A stretch of 30,859 nucleotides of DNA from a virus. The translations under genes were made by a program, and so were the position numbers. This document shows, piece by piece, positions 7,351 through 14,809 of the stretch. The stretch spans positions 1 through 30,859 of the IMG/VR virus record IMGVR_UViG_3300042400_001607, one strand, 5' to 3'. How positions within the stretch are numbered: the stretch's first letter is position 1; the number at the start of each line of letters is the position of its first letter. The notes beneath the pieces were generated by a model. It searched no databases and was not told where the DNA came from. It worked only from the letters and a program-made list of their open reading frames with translations.

Positions 7351-8019
7351 ATGATTACATTTACCACTACTGCAACAATTCGGCCTAGTTTAATTGAACA
7401 GACATACTTAAGTTTTTCTAAGCAAATACTTGATATAGATTTTAAAAGCTGTGAACTTATTATTAATGTTGACCCGATGCCTATTAATAATTTAATAGAT
7501 AGGAATAAGGTAATTAGCGTTGCTGAAAAATACTTTGGAAAAGTTACATATAATTTTCCAAATACTCCAAATTTTCCAAATGCATTAAAATGGGTATGGC
7601 AAAATACTAAAACTGACTATATTTTTAATCTTGAAGATGATTGGAGCCTTAATTCTTCTATTAAAATATCCGATTTAATGACACTACTTTCTAAAAATCC
7701 AGAGGCAATTGGAGTCAGTTTAAACGCATATGTTTTTGCAAAAGACCCATTTAGATTGAGATTATCTCCATGTATTCTTAAAGGAGATTGGGCAAGACGT
7801 GCTGCTTCATATCTTTCTCCAGATATGTGTCCTGAACAACAAATACGCCGACAGCTTCCAGCGGATCTAATGAAACCGATGCTTAATTTTCCAGAATATT
7901 CTATTCCAAGTCCGGAAAAAATAATAGTTCGTGATACTGGTAGAGCTTGGAGAAATAATTTAGGACTTATTCGAAATAATGGAGGAACTAGTAATTTTAC
8001 AACATGGGAAAAGAAGTAG
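7351..8019 (+). CDS. GT-A fold glycosyltransferase
   Basis: 222 aa beginning directly after the previous stop. Opening FTTTATIRPSLIEQTYLSF and the acidic motif FNLEDDWSL (E95-D96-D97) resemble the nucleotide-sugar and metal sites of GT-A enzymes (glycosyltransferase family 2-like). The segment NALKWVWQNTKTDY before the acidic motif fits the usual helix that precedes DxD. The C-terminal part contains CILKGDWARRAASYL and a YSIPSPEKIIVRDTGRAW segment whose role I do not recognise. Donor and acceptor are unknown. It overlaps the next glycosyltransferase gene by 16 bp, in the same operon. Confidence 0.65.
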   Translation: MITFTTTATIRPSLIEQTYLSFSKQILDIDFKSCELIINVDPMPINNLIDRNKVISVAEKYFGKVTYNFPNTPNFPNALKWVWQNTKTDYIFNLEDDWSLNSSIKISDLMTLLSKNPEAIGVSLNAYVFAKDPFRLRLSPCILKGDWARRAASYLSPDMCPEQQIRRQLPADLMKPMLNFPEYSIPSPEKIIVRDTGRAWRNNLGLIRNNGGTSNFTTWEKK

Positions 8020-8693
8020 ATATTATAATTATAAGCAACGCTAATACAAGTAGCGCTAGAAAATTAACAGAAGATTGTATACTCTCACTATATTCTTCTG
8101 AAAAAACTATAAAGTTTAATACTTTTATTGTTGAGTCAAATAAAAATGAGCGATTTACAAATCTTTTAAATAGATTTAATATTAAACTTATACATCCGCG
8201 TGAAACTTTCGGTTATCATAAATATCTAAATATTGGCATATCTATGGGAGAATCAGAATATGTTTGTTTGTGCAATAATGATCTTATTTTTCATAAAAAT
8301 TGGGCGTCTAATTTAATATTTGAAATGGAAAAAAATTCATTATCATCAGCATCACCTATCTCAAATAACCCACATTTAACTAAATTTAAAATAGAAAATA
8401 TCCCTCATGTACAATTAGGTTATGATATTCGCAGATATCTTGCAGGCTGGTGTATTTTTCAAAAAAGGAAAATATATGATATAATCGGTAAACTCGATGA
8501 ACGTTTTATTTTTTGGTATTGTGATAATGACTATTCGATGACTTTACAAAATGCAAAAATACAACATGCGTTGATCACAACATCTAGAGTAGACCATATT
8601 GAAAGCGCAACGTTAAATACTGTTAATCGAGAGGAACGTCAGCGTCTCACTAGAGATCAGGAAGTAATTTTTAAAAATAAATGGAATTTATAA
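8004..8693 (+). CDS. Family 2-like glycosyltransferase
   Basis: 229 aa from an ATG inside the end of the previous gene. The N-terminus VDIIIISNANTSSARKL and the later SEYVCLCNNDLIF (NND at 91-93, in place of DxD) are typical of rhamnosyltransferase-like GT2 proteins, where the second D of D/N-x-D binds the metal. GWCIFQKRKIYDIIGKLDER followed by FWYCDNDYSM is the conserved GT2 segment that positions the acceptor (the E/D-D-x-D type site). No membrane segment is visible, so it probably acts in the cytoplasm. Substrate unknown. Confidence 0.75.
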   Translation: MGKEVDIIIISNANTSSARKLTEDCILSLYSSEKTIKFNTFIVESNKNERFTNLLNRFNIKLIHPRETFGYHKYLNIGISMGESEYVCLCNNDLIFHKNWASNLIFEMEKNSLSSASPISNNPHLTKFKIENIPHVQLGYDIRRYLAGWCIFQKRKIYDIIGKLDERFIFWYCDNDYSMTLQNAKIQHALITTSRVDHIESATLNTVNREERQRLTRDQEVIFKNKWNL

Positions 8694-8708
8694 AAAAAAT
8701 AGAATAAA

Positions 8709-9338
8709 ATGGCAAATGGAATTTATAAAATAACAGAAGACTTTGAAAAAGCATTAGGTGACTATACTGGAGCCCCATATGTAGTAACAGTCGATAACCA
8801 AAGTAATGCTCTTTTTTTAGCTCTAATGTACGAAAAAGTAGAAGGTATGGAGATCACTATACCTGCAAGAACATATCCTTCGGTTCCTTGTGAAATTATC
8901 CATGCTGGAGCTAAAGTAAATTTTACACCAGTCGAAGGAAGAACAATTAAAGGTGCATATCAATTGGCTCCAAGTAATGTTTGGGATTCAGCATTAAGCT
9001 TTACTGCAGATATGTATAAACCTGGAACCCATATGTGTATCTCATTTACTGGTCCATATAAACACTTTAAATTAAGTAAAGGCGGTGCTATCTTAACTGA
9101 TAACCATGATGCATACTTATGGTTTAAACGAGCTCGATATAGCGGTCGCCGTGAGTGTTCATATCATGATGATAATTTTGATATGTTAGGATGGAATTTT
9201 TATATGATGCCTGAGCTAGCTGCTCGTGGTCTTCTATTAATGAACCAATTCTATAATACTGATGGTACTAAAAAGAAAAATGCTGATTTGGAATTACCGT
9301 ATCCAGATCTTTCAAAATTTAAAATTTATAAAAACTGA
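8709..9338 (+). CDS. Short DegT/DnrJ/EryC1/StrS-type sugar aminotransferase
   Basis: 209 aa, against about 370-400 for the family. These PLP enzymes put an amino group on nucleotide-linked keto-sugars. Seen in order: YVVTVDNQSNALFLAL at 24-39 (PLP phosphate site), TIPARTYPSVPCEIIHAGAK at 50-69, a VWDSA at 91-95 replacing the usual EDAA, and SFTGPYKHFKLSKGGAILTD at 112-131, in which K118 is the likely Schiff-base lysine. After GWNFYMMPELAARGLLLMNQ the usual small C-terminal domain is absent; there is no frameshifted remnant because the next gene starts at the stop codon (TGATG). It may be a natural short form or use a partner. Its pairing with the following acetyltransferase resembles amino-sugar N-acylation modules. 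Confidence 0.7.
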   Translation: MANGIYKITEDFEKALGDYTGAPYVVTVDNQSNALFLALMYEKVEGMEITIPARTYPSVPCEIIHAGAKVNFTPVEGRTIKGAYQLAPSNVWDSALSFTADMYKPGTHMCISFTGPYKHFKLSKGGAILTDNHDAYLWFKRARYSGRRECSYHDDNFDMLGWNFYMMPELAARGLLLMNQFYNTDGTKKKNADLELPYPDLSKFKIYKN

Positions 9339-9937
9339 TGAAAAAAGCTATTATAGGCGCCGGTGGGTTTGCCAGAGAAGTTTATTGGAGTTTAACTTTA
9401 ATAGAACGAGTTACTGTTAAATTTTTTGTAGATGATTTTTATTATAATGAGGGTGATCCTTTAATACTTCCATTATCTAAATTTGACCCAACGGAATACG
9501 AAGTTATTGTGGCTATTGGGGACCCAAGGACAAGATTTGATATAGTTCAAAAATTACCAAAAGAAACAAAATATTTTACCCATATAAATTCATCTGTACA
9601 GATTTTAGATCCTAATGTTCGCATTGGGGAGGGAAGCATTATATGCGCCGGGACAATTATAACCACAAATGTTAAATTAGGAAAGCATACTCATCTAAAT
9701 TTACAAACAACAATTGGTCATGATTGTGAGATTGGTAACTATTTTACTACCGCACCAGGAGCTAAAGTTTCCGGTAATTGTAAAATATATGACTGTGTAT
9801 ATATTGGTACTAACGCCTCTATTAAGGAAAAATTATCTATACATAGTTTAGTAACTATTGGGTCAAATGCCGCTGTGGTTAAAAATATTGAGGAGTCCGG
9901 AACTTATATTGGGGTTCCAGTTAAAAAACTTAACTAA
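9338..9937 (+). CDS. neuD: NeuD/PglD-like sugar O/N-acetyltransferase (left-handed beta-helix)
   Basis: 199 aa, normal for the family. It begins with a small Rossmann-like domain (KAIIGAGGFAREVYWSL, residues 3-19; VDDF at 31-34; VAIGDPRTRF at 58-67) followed from about residue 85 by hexapeptide repeats (VRIGEGSIICAG, VKLGKHTHLN, CEIGNY, CKIYDC, LVTIGSNAAV). TTIGHDCEIG gives the likely catalytic base H128. The C-terminus GTYIGVPVKKL is the usual GVPAK tail. Such enzymes acetylate UDP-4-amino-sugars (PglD) or sialic acid (NeuD). The start overlaps the aminotransferase stop by one base, so amination and then acylation by this pair is a sound inference. A strict neuD assignment over pglD is not possible by eye. 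Confidence 0.8.
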   Translation: MKKAIIGAGGFAREVYWSLTLIERVTVKFFVDDFYYNEGDPLILPLSKFDPTEYEVIVAIGDPRTRFDIVQKLPKETKYFTHINSSVQILDPNVRIGEGSIICAGTIITTNVKLGKHTHLNLQTTIGHDCEIGNYFTTAPGAKVSGNCKIYDCVYIGTNASIKEKLSIHSLVTIGSNAAVVKNIEESGTYIGVPVKKLN

Positions 9938-9939
9938 TT

Positions 9940-10728
9940 ATGAAAACGACAAAAGTTCCTTTAAATATTAGACATACTTTGTTTAATAAAGAAATTTATA
10001 ATAAATCTGGGGTTTTTATAATTGAAAACTTTATTGATAGGGATAAAATTAAAGAACTACAAAATATTTGGGTGTCTTATTATGATACGATACTTAAATC
10101 TGGTGGTAGGAATGTGGATAACGCTAATTCGGTTAACTTTAAAGACAAATTACCTAATAAACTACTAAATTTCTGGAATAGTGAATATATTAAAGAATTA
10201 TCTAATATAATATACGGTGACAATGTCGCTTTATATCATAGCCGAATCTTAATAAAAGATAGGAAAAGTGATTCTAAAGTTTTTTTACATCAGGATTATT
10301 GTTATCATATGGGATTTCCAATCAAATCAAATTTATTTATTCCATTATTTGATTATGAAGAAAATCACGGTACATTATCATTTTATCCTGGTACACATCA
10401 GTATGGTTTTTTAGGTGACGCTGGTGAAATTGATAAAAGTAAATTTCATCCGTGGCAAAAAATAACCCCAAACATTAAAGCTGGAGATGTTGTTATTATG
10501 AACTCATGTTTATGGCACGAATCTGGAGAAAACAATTCCGATATAGATAGAGTTATGTTAGACATAATAATTCAGCCAAGTGATGACCCATCTGGTTCAC
10601 AACTGATTTGTGGTGAGTGGGAGACTGACTTTTGGGTTGGTAGAAAAGAAGACCACACATTCCAAGTAGACACATTGTTCATTAATTCAAGAATAAAAAA
10701 AATTAAAAATTATGAAAATAATAAGTGA
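9940..10728 (+). CDS. Phytanoyl-CoA dioxygenase (PhyH)-like Fe(II)/2-oxoglutarate enzyme
   Basis: 262 aa. The iron facial triad is visible: H117-x-D119 in FLHQDYCYHMG and H193 in CLWHESGENN, with R204 (DIDRVMLD) as the likely 2-oxoglutarate contact. ENHGTLSFYPGTHQYG is the standard PhyH loop between them. The family hydroxylates varied small molecules; several members occur in glycan and natural-product clusters. Here it stands between sugar genes, so hydroxylation of a glycan or a lipid/peptide substituent is inferred. Along with the next two genes it is more AT-rich than neuA or neuB-like genes of the same island, hinting at a separate origin. It overlaps the methyltransferase gene by 17 bp. 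Confidence 0.8.
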   Translation: MKTTKVPLNIRHTLFNKEIYNKSGVFIIENFIDRDKIKELQNIWVSYYDTILKSGGRNVDNANSVNFKDKLPNKLLNFWNSEYIKELSNIIYGDNVALYHSRILIKDRKSDSKVFLHQDYCYHMGFPIKSNLFIPLFDYEENHGTLSFYPGTHQYGFLGDAGEIDKSKFHPWQKITPNIKAGDVVIMNSCLWHESGENNSDIDRVMLDIIIQPSDDPSGSQLICGEWETDFWVGRKEDHTFQVDTLFINSRIKKIKNYENNK

Positions 10729-11254
10729 AATAGACAAAAAAAATTACGTAAAAATACGTGAAAACATAAAAAATTTTATAAATAGGTTGTCTGAAAAATA
10801 CGACTCAAAAGACACATTAATTATGGACATAGCGCCTGAAATACATATGGGTACTAAAGAGTTTTTTAAACACTCAACAATTAAGACATTAGACATTGAC
10901 CCTAATTCTGGTGCTGATTATATTTTGGACCTATGTGAAAATAATAAGGATACAATTAAAGACGAAACATTTGATTTAATTGTTTGTACTGAAGTTTTAG
11001 AACACGTTAATGACCCATTTTTTGTGGTAAGTGAATTAAGACGAATGTTAAAAATTGGTGGCGTTGTTGCAATATCAACACCGTTTAATTTTAGAATCCA
11101 CGGTCCATTACCAGACAACTGGAGATTTACAATCTATGGTCTTAACGTATTATTTAAAGATTTTGAAATATTAACACTTGAGTCATTAGATGATTCCGAT
11201 AGGGATTTAATGCCAATACAATATACTTTAATAGCTAAAAAATATGGCCAATAA
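10712..11254 (+). CDS. SAM-dependent methyltransferase (class I)
   Basis: 180 aa. Motif I is unusual (TLIMDIAPEIHMG at about 35-47, lacking DxGxGxG), but the acidic turn LDIDP (60-64), the FDLIVCTEVLEHV motif at 87-99 and ELRRMLKIGGVVAISTPF (108-125) are those of the Methyltransf_11 group. FRIHGPLPDNWRFT continues in a way typical for glycan or small-molecule methyltransferases. The target is unknown; context suggests a sugar O- or N-methyl group. It overlaps genes on both sides (17 bp and 11 bp). Confidence 0.8.
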   Translation: MKIISEIDKKNYVKIRENIKNFINRLSEKYDSKDTLIMDIAPEIHMGTKEFFKHSTIKTLDIDPNSGADYILDLCENNKDTIKDETFDLIVCTEVLEHVNDPFFVVSELRRMLKIGGVVAISTPFNFRIHGPLPDNWRFTIYGLNVLFKDFEILTLESLDDSDRDLMPIQYTLIAKKYGQ

Positions 11255-11990
11255 TAAAAAAAAATTTAAAGTTATTACATATATTGATAGAATCAACATA
11301 CTATCAGATACGTTTATTACTTATTATTTAAAATTTTTTAATTTAGATGAATTTCATTTTTTAATATTAGATTCAGAATTTGACCTAATACGTGACTACC
11401 TTTTACATAAAAAATTTGTTAGTAGTTCTTTTGAAAAAGTATCAAACAAATATTTTGGTACAACTACCGATATTTTAGATAAACAAAATGAGGTCGCTAA
11501 CCGTTTTTTAAATAATAATTTTATTGTCGTATATGTGGATATTGATGAAATCATATACCACCACGACTTACGAAATTACATATTAAATAACATTAAAGAT
11601 TACATAACACCATTAGGTGTTGTAATAATACCAAATTCAGATGAAAAATATTTAGACTCTAATGATAAGATTTTAAGTCAACGCAAATATTGTATATTTG
11701 ATAATACATGGCATTCAAAAACATGTATCTTAAATAAAAATTACACCTGGTCTCCAGGTAGACACAATAAAAACTCAAATAAAATATCTGATGATATTTT
11801 TATAATTGATATTGGTAGATGTTGTCAAGGTAGTATGTTAGAAAATAATAAAAGAACAAATAAAATTTACAAAAACGTCTCATTTAGGTACTCAACAGAA
11901 GATAAGACCGATATTGATAAGGCCATCTCCAAACTTCTACCGTCTTTGAAGCTGTTACCGGAATACATATCAAACACTAAATTATTTTAA
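11244..11990 (+). CDS. Glycosyltransferase-like protein with DxDE motif
   Basis: 248 aa. FIVVYVDIDEIIY places D99-x-D101-E102 where GT-A glycosyltransferases of the glyco_tranf_2_4/GT92-like group bind metal and sugar nucleotide. Later KTCILNKNYTWSPGRHNKNS resembles the K(x)6-14 W..G.H segment of that group. Lys, Asn and Ile are very abundant, matching the low GC of this part of the island. Substrate is unknown. It closes the AT-rich PhyH-methyltransferase-glycosyltransferase block. Confidence 0.6.
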   Translation: MANNKKKFKVITYIDRINILSDTFITYYLKFFNLDEFHFLILDSEFDLIRDYLLHKKFVSSSFEKVSNKYFGTTTDILDKQNEVANRFLNNNFIVVYVDIDEIIYHHDLRNYILNNIKDYITPLGVVIIPNSDEKYLDSNDKILSQRKYCIFDNTWHSKTCILNKNYTWSPGRHNKNSNKISDDIFIIDIGRCCQGSMLENNKRTNKIYKNVSFRYSTEDKTDIDKAISKLLPSLKLLPEYISNTKLF

Positions 11991-11996
11991 TAAATA
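11989..11996 (+). promoter_or_regulatory. AATAAATA box just before a glycosyltransferase gene (weak)
   Basis: AATAAATA ends only 7 nt before the ATG at 12004, against 17-22 nt for the convincing boxes, and lies in very AT-rich DNA. It overlaps the previous stop codon. It could be a late promoter giving an almost leaderless mRNA, or chance. Confidence 0.25.
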
Positions 11997-12003
11997 ACAA
12001 CTT

Positions 12004-12711
12004 ATGAAATTAGCTATTAAAATTGCGACCTATCAACGTGCAGACAATACGACTCCATTTTATTTAAAGAGATCGCTTGACTCAATCTTTAATCAGACGT
12101 ACTCTGATTTTAAAATATTCTTAATTGGTGATAAGTACGAAAATTCTTCTGAAATTAATGATATTGTTTCTCAGTACCCATCTGATAAATTACATTTTGA
12201 AAATCTTAATGTTGCAAAGGAACGAGATAATTACACTGATAAAAAAGCAGTATGGTCATATGGAGGAACTAACGCAATTAATCATTCAATTAAAGCAGCA
12301 CAAGCAGAGGGATTTCAGTATATTTGTCACCTTGACCATGATGACCATTGGAAACCAAATCACTTGGCTGAAATTAATAATTGTATAATTAGAACTGGCG
12401 CAGACTGGATGTGTACTAAATCTACATATATTACACCAACTCGAATCTTACCAGATTTCTATTCTCAATCCAAATTTGTTGAAGGTTATCCGATATCCAG
12501 TAAATTAATTCACTCGTCAGTGTGTATGAATTTTAAAAAAATTCCTCTACTGTATAGAGATCTTTATGCCGAGACTGGAAATGTTGGGCTACCTGGCGAT
12601 GCTGACTTGTGGGAAAGATCTAGGGACTTTATCAAAGAAAATAATCTAAAAAGTTATTATATAAATGAATTTACTTGTTATCATGATGAGGAACAGTATT
12701 CGAAAAAATAA
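12004..12711 (+). CDS. Family 2 glycosyltransferase
   Basis: 235 aa. The start LAIKIATYQRADNTTPFYLK and LDSIFNQTYSDFKIFLIGD (about 25-43) are textbook GT2 N-terminal elements; HLDHDDHWKPNHL at 109-121 gives the D-x-D-D metal site; PGDADLWERSRDF (about 198-210) is the acceptor-side ED-type motif. There is no membrane segment, suggesting a soluble transferase. It precedes neuB-like by 9 bp. The coding DNA is richer in GC than the block immediately upstream. Substrate unknown. Confidence 0.85.
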   Translation: MKLAIKIATYQRADNTTPFYLKRSLDSIFNQTYSDFKIFLIGDKYENSSEINDIVSQYPSDKLHFENLNVAKERDNYTDKKAVWSYGGTNAINHSIKAAQAEGFQYICHLDHDDHWKPNHLAEINNCIIRTGADWMCTKSTYITPTRILPDFYSQSKFVEGYPISSKLIHSSVCMNFKKIPLLYRDLYAETGNVGLPGDADLWERSRDFIKENNLKSYYINEFTCYHDEEQYSKK

Positions 12712-12720
12712 TTAAATTAA

Positions 12721-13611
12721 ATGAAAACTAAAATTATTGCTGAAATTGGAATAAATTATGCATATGGCACAACCATCGAAACGTTTTTATCCCATACTAT
12801 GAAACTTATCGATGTTGCGTCTATCGCTGGCGTCGACTATGTTAAGTTTCAAAAAAGAACTCCAGAGCTATGTGTACCTCAAGCTGAGAGATTAAAAGCA
12901 AAGAACGTTCCTTGGAGAAAAGAGGAAACCACATACTTTCAGTATAAACTTGATATTGAATTTGAAAAGGAAGCATACACAGAAATTGACAAGTATTGTG
13001 ATTCTAAAGGAATGAAGTGGTTTGCTTCAGTTTGGGATAAGGGTGCAGTTGATTTTATGCGAGGTTTTGAAACAATGCTACCTAATGGTAAATGGGGAGT
13101 TATGACTAAAATACCTTCAGCTTTAATTAATGACCTAACTTTAGTAGAGTATGCTAGAGAGAATTCTGACTTTTTGCTAATTTCTACTGGAATGAGCACG
13201 CAAGAAGAAATTGATCTTGCCATTGCAGCAGGTCGACCTGATGTTGTGTTCCATACTAATTCAACATATCCATCGCCAATTGAAGAATTAAACCTAGACT
13301 ATATTACATACTTATCACATATTAATAGAGGTAATGATTTTGAAAAGAAATTTGAAGTCGGTTATTCTGGCCATGAATTTGGTCTTACGACTACCGTTGC
13401 TGCTACAATATTAGGTGCAACTTGGGTAGAACGACATATTACGCTAGACCGCTCTCTTTGGGGTAGCGATCAGATGGCATCAGTTGAACCGCAAGGACTC
13501 ATTAAATTAGTAAAGAGTATCCGTGATGTTGAATCTGCTCGTGGCGGATATGGACCACGTGAAGTAATCGCATCTGAGCTTGCAAAAAGAAAAACACTTA
13601 GAGGAAAATGA
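12721..13611 (+). CDS. neuB: N-acetylneuraminate/nonulosonate synthase, without SAF domain
   Basis: 296 aa; usual NeuB proteins are about 340-360 because of a C-terminal SAF (antifreeze-like) domain, which is absent. The TIM-barrel is complete: IIAEIGINYAYG at 5-16, VDYVKFQKRTPELC at 38-51, KWFASVWDKGAVDFM at 99-113, KIPSALINDLTLVEYA at 130-145, LLISTGMSTQEEI at 152-164, HTNSTYPSPIEELNL at 178-192, VGYSGHEFGLTTTVAA at 213-228, ERHITLDRSLWGSDQMASVE at 237-256. It condenses phosphoenolpyruvate with a six-carbon amino-sugar to make a nine-carbon nonulosonic acid. The usual INHNG reads INYAYG here, so one conserved His is replaced. It supplies the substrate of the neuA-like product. The next gene overlaps by ATGA. 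Confidence 0.9.
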   Translation: MKTKIIAEIGINYAYGTTIETFLSHTMKLIDVASIAGVDYVKFQKRTPELCVPQAERLKAKNVPWRKEETTYFQYKLDIEFEKEAYTEIDKYCDSKGMKWFASVWDKGAVDFMRGFETMLPNGKWGVMTKIPSALINDLTLVEYARENSDFLLISTGMSTQEEIDLAIAAGRPDVVFHTNSTYPSPIEELNLDYITYLSHINRGNDFEKKFEVGYSGHEFGLTTTVAATILGATWVERHITLDRSLWGSDQMASVEPQGLIKLVKSIRDVESARGGYGPREVIASELAKRKTLRGK

Positions 13612-13910
13612 AAATTACACCAAAAAAGGTCTTTCAATTTATTGAAGGCAACCTAAAAATGCTAGGCGATAAAATGCATCTTCTTCCAAAACATGAGCGT
13701 GAGCAAGTGCTATATCGTTCTGAAATCTGTAAAGATGATTGCATGGTACAGGGCTACTGTAAATATTGTGGCTGTTCTACACCAGGAAAAATGTATGTCA
13801 ACGTTTCTTGTAATGAGGGAGAAAGATTTCCAGATCTAATGAATGCAGAAGACTGGGAAAAATATAAATTGGAAAATAACCTAGAGATTACTGGTGATAT
13901 ATTTCATTGA
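13608..13910 (+). CDS. Small Cys-rich, probably zinc-binding protein
   Basis: 100 aa, translationally coupled to neuB (ATGA overlap). Six cysteines, C41, C45, C51, C54, C56 and C68, lie in a short stretch (SEICKDDCMVQGYCKYCGCS, then SCNEGERFPDLM), likely a structural zinc site. No enzymatic motif is recognised. The N-terminal helix KVFQFIEGNLKMLGDKMHLL is amphipathic. Its location between the sugar synthase and a HAD phosphatase suggests a helper role in the same pathway, but no function can be assigned. Confidence 0.75.
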   Translation: MKITPKKVFQFIEGNLKMLGDKMHLLPKHEREQVLYRSEICKDDCMVQGYCKYCGCSTPGKMYVNVSCNEGERFPDLMNAEDWEKYKLENNLEITGDIFH

Positions 13911-14199
13911 TATCGACGATACTATTTGTACTCTTGCTAATCACATGGAATACGAATCTGCAGTACCTATTCCAGACGCGGTTAAGAAGGTGAATGACCT
14001 ATATTTAGCTGGACATACTATCGTTTTCTGGACCGCTAGGGGGACTTCTTCTGGATTGGATTGGAGACAATTAACTGAGGGTCAACTCTCTTCCTGGGGC
14101 GTCCTATATCACGAATTAAGGTTTGGAAAGCCGGCTTATGATTTCTTTATTGACGATAAAAATATAAATTCAAGAGACTGGTTAAATGGCGAAAGTTAA
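13894..14199 (+). CDS. Small HAD-superfamily phosphatase
   Basis: 101 aa from a GTG inside the end of the previous gene; no ATG fits because the first catalytic motif begins five residues in. HAD motifs: FIDIDDTIC with D6 and D8 (nucleophile and acid/base), FWTARG with T47, and FGKPAYDFFIDDKN with K79 and D87-D88. The size and the lack of a cap resemble small capsule- and LPS-associated phosphatases. It may dephosphorylate a sugar intermediate of the island, for instance a phosphorylated nonulosonate, but classical bacterial NeuB products are not phosphorylated, so this is open. It overlaps the next gene by 14 bp. Confidence 0.8.
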   Translation: MIYFIDIDDTICTLANHMEYESAVPIPDAVKKVNDLYLAGHTIVFWTARGTSSGLDWRQLTEGQLSSWGVLYHELRFGKPAYDFFIDDKNINSRDWLNGES

Positions 14200-14809
14200 A
14201 GTCTTAGTTTTAGGAAACGATCCTCAAATCAATCAAATTGACTTCGATAGTCTTTCGCCAAATATAATTACATTAGGTATAAATCGCATATGGTTAAAAT
14301 ACATACCTAATTATTTTTTTTTCCATGATTTAACAATTAGTGATGAATTACTTCCCCAACCTGAAAAATTAGCTAAACTTAAACAAAATTCTATTATTTT
14401 TTCCAGTGAATGGATTAGAAAGGGTAGATCTTTTTCAGATACTAGATTTCCTGTCCCAACATGGACATCCGTTTATCCTAGAAAAAACAAGAAACACTTT
14501 CCCGATTCCATAACTAATTCTATTGAATTATTTAGAGATGTTAGAAATCGACAAGAACAATACGTCTTCTATGTAGCTGGGGTTTCCTTGACTTGGCAAG
14601 AGCCTAGTCACTTTTGGAAAGAAGAAAATATTGCCACTCGAAATACAGCTGGTCCAGAATGGTACCTTCCTCGATTTGAAGCAATGCTAACTAATTTTAA
14701 GAGACTGAAGACTCATAATTATGAAATCATATCAGTCACTCCAAATTCTAAATTAAACAAGCTTTTCCGATATGAAAATATTGGAAATCTCTACAAGAAA
14801 TCTTTATAG
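14186..14809 (+). CDS. Maf/GT42-like glycosyltransferase, last gene of the island
   Basis: 207 aa. The start KVLVLGNDPQINQIDFDSL (about residues 5-23) followed by ITLGINRIWLKYIPNYFFFH has the layout of Campylobacter Cst-II (GNGPSLKEIDYSRLP, then an N and a Y/F-rich strand), and ISVTPNSKLNKLF near the end resembles the Cst-II ending CPNSLLANF. The central SGxxM/GIDF part is not clear; YVFYVAGVSLTWQEPSHFWK stands there instead. It is therefore probably a divergent GT42/DUF115-type protein, related in fold to the first gene of the island. Its stop overlaps by 6 bp the stop of the leftward gp5-like gene, with no terminator between. Confidence 0.5.
   Translation: MAKVKVLVLGNDPQINQIDFDSLSPNIITLGINRIWLKYIPNYFFFHDLTISDELLPQPEKLAKLKQNSIIFSSEWIRKGRSFSDTRFPVPTWTSVYPRKNKKHFPDSITNSIELFRDVRNRQEQYVFYVAGVSLTWQEPSHFWKEENIATRNTAGPEWYLPRFEAMLTNFKRLKTHNYEIISVTPNSKLNKLFRYENIGNLYKKSL

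Noticed and set aside
12125-12388. 87-codon plus-strand frame
   Set aside because: Lies inside the GT2 gene with intact motifs (HLDHDDHW) in the other frame.
12939-13223. 94-codon minus-strand frame
   Set aside because: Antisense of neuB, whose motifs cover the same region.
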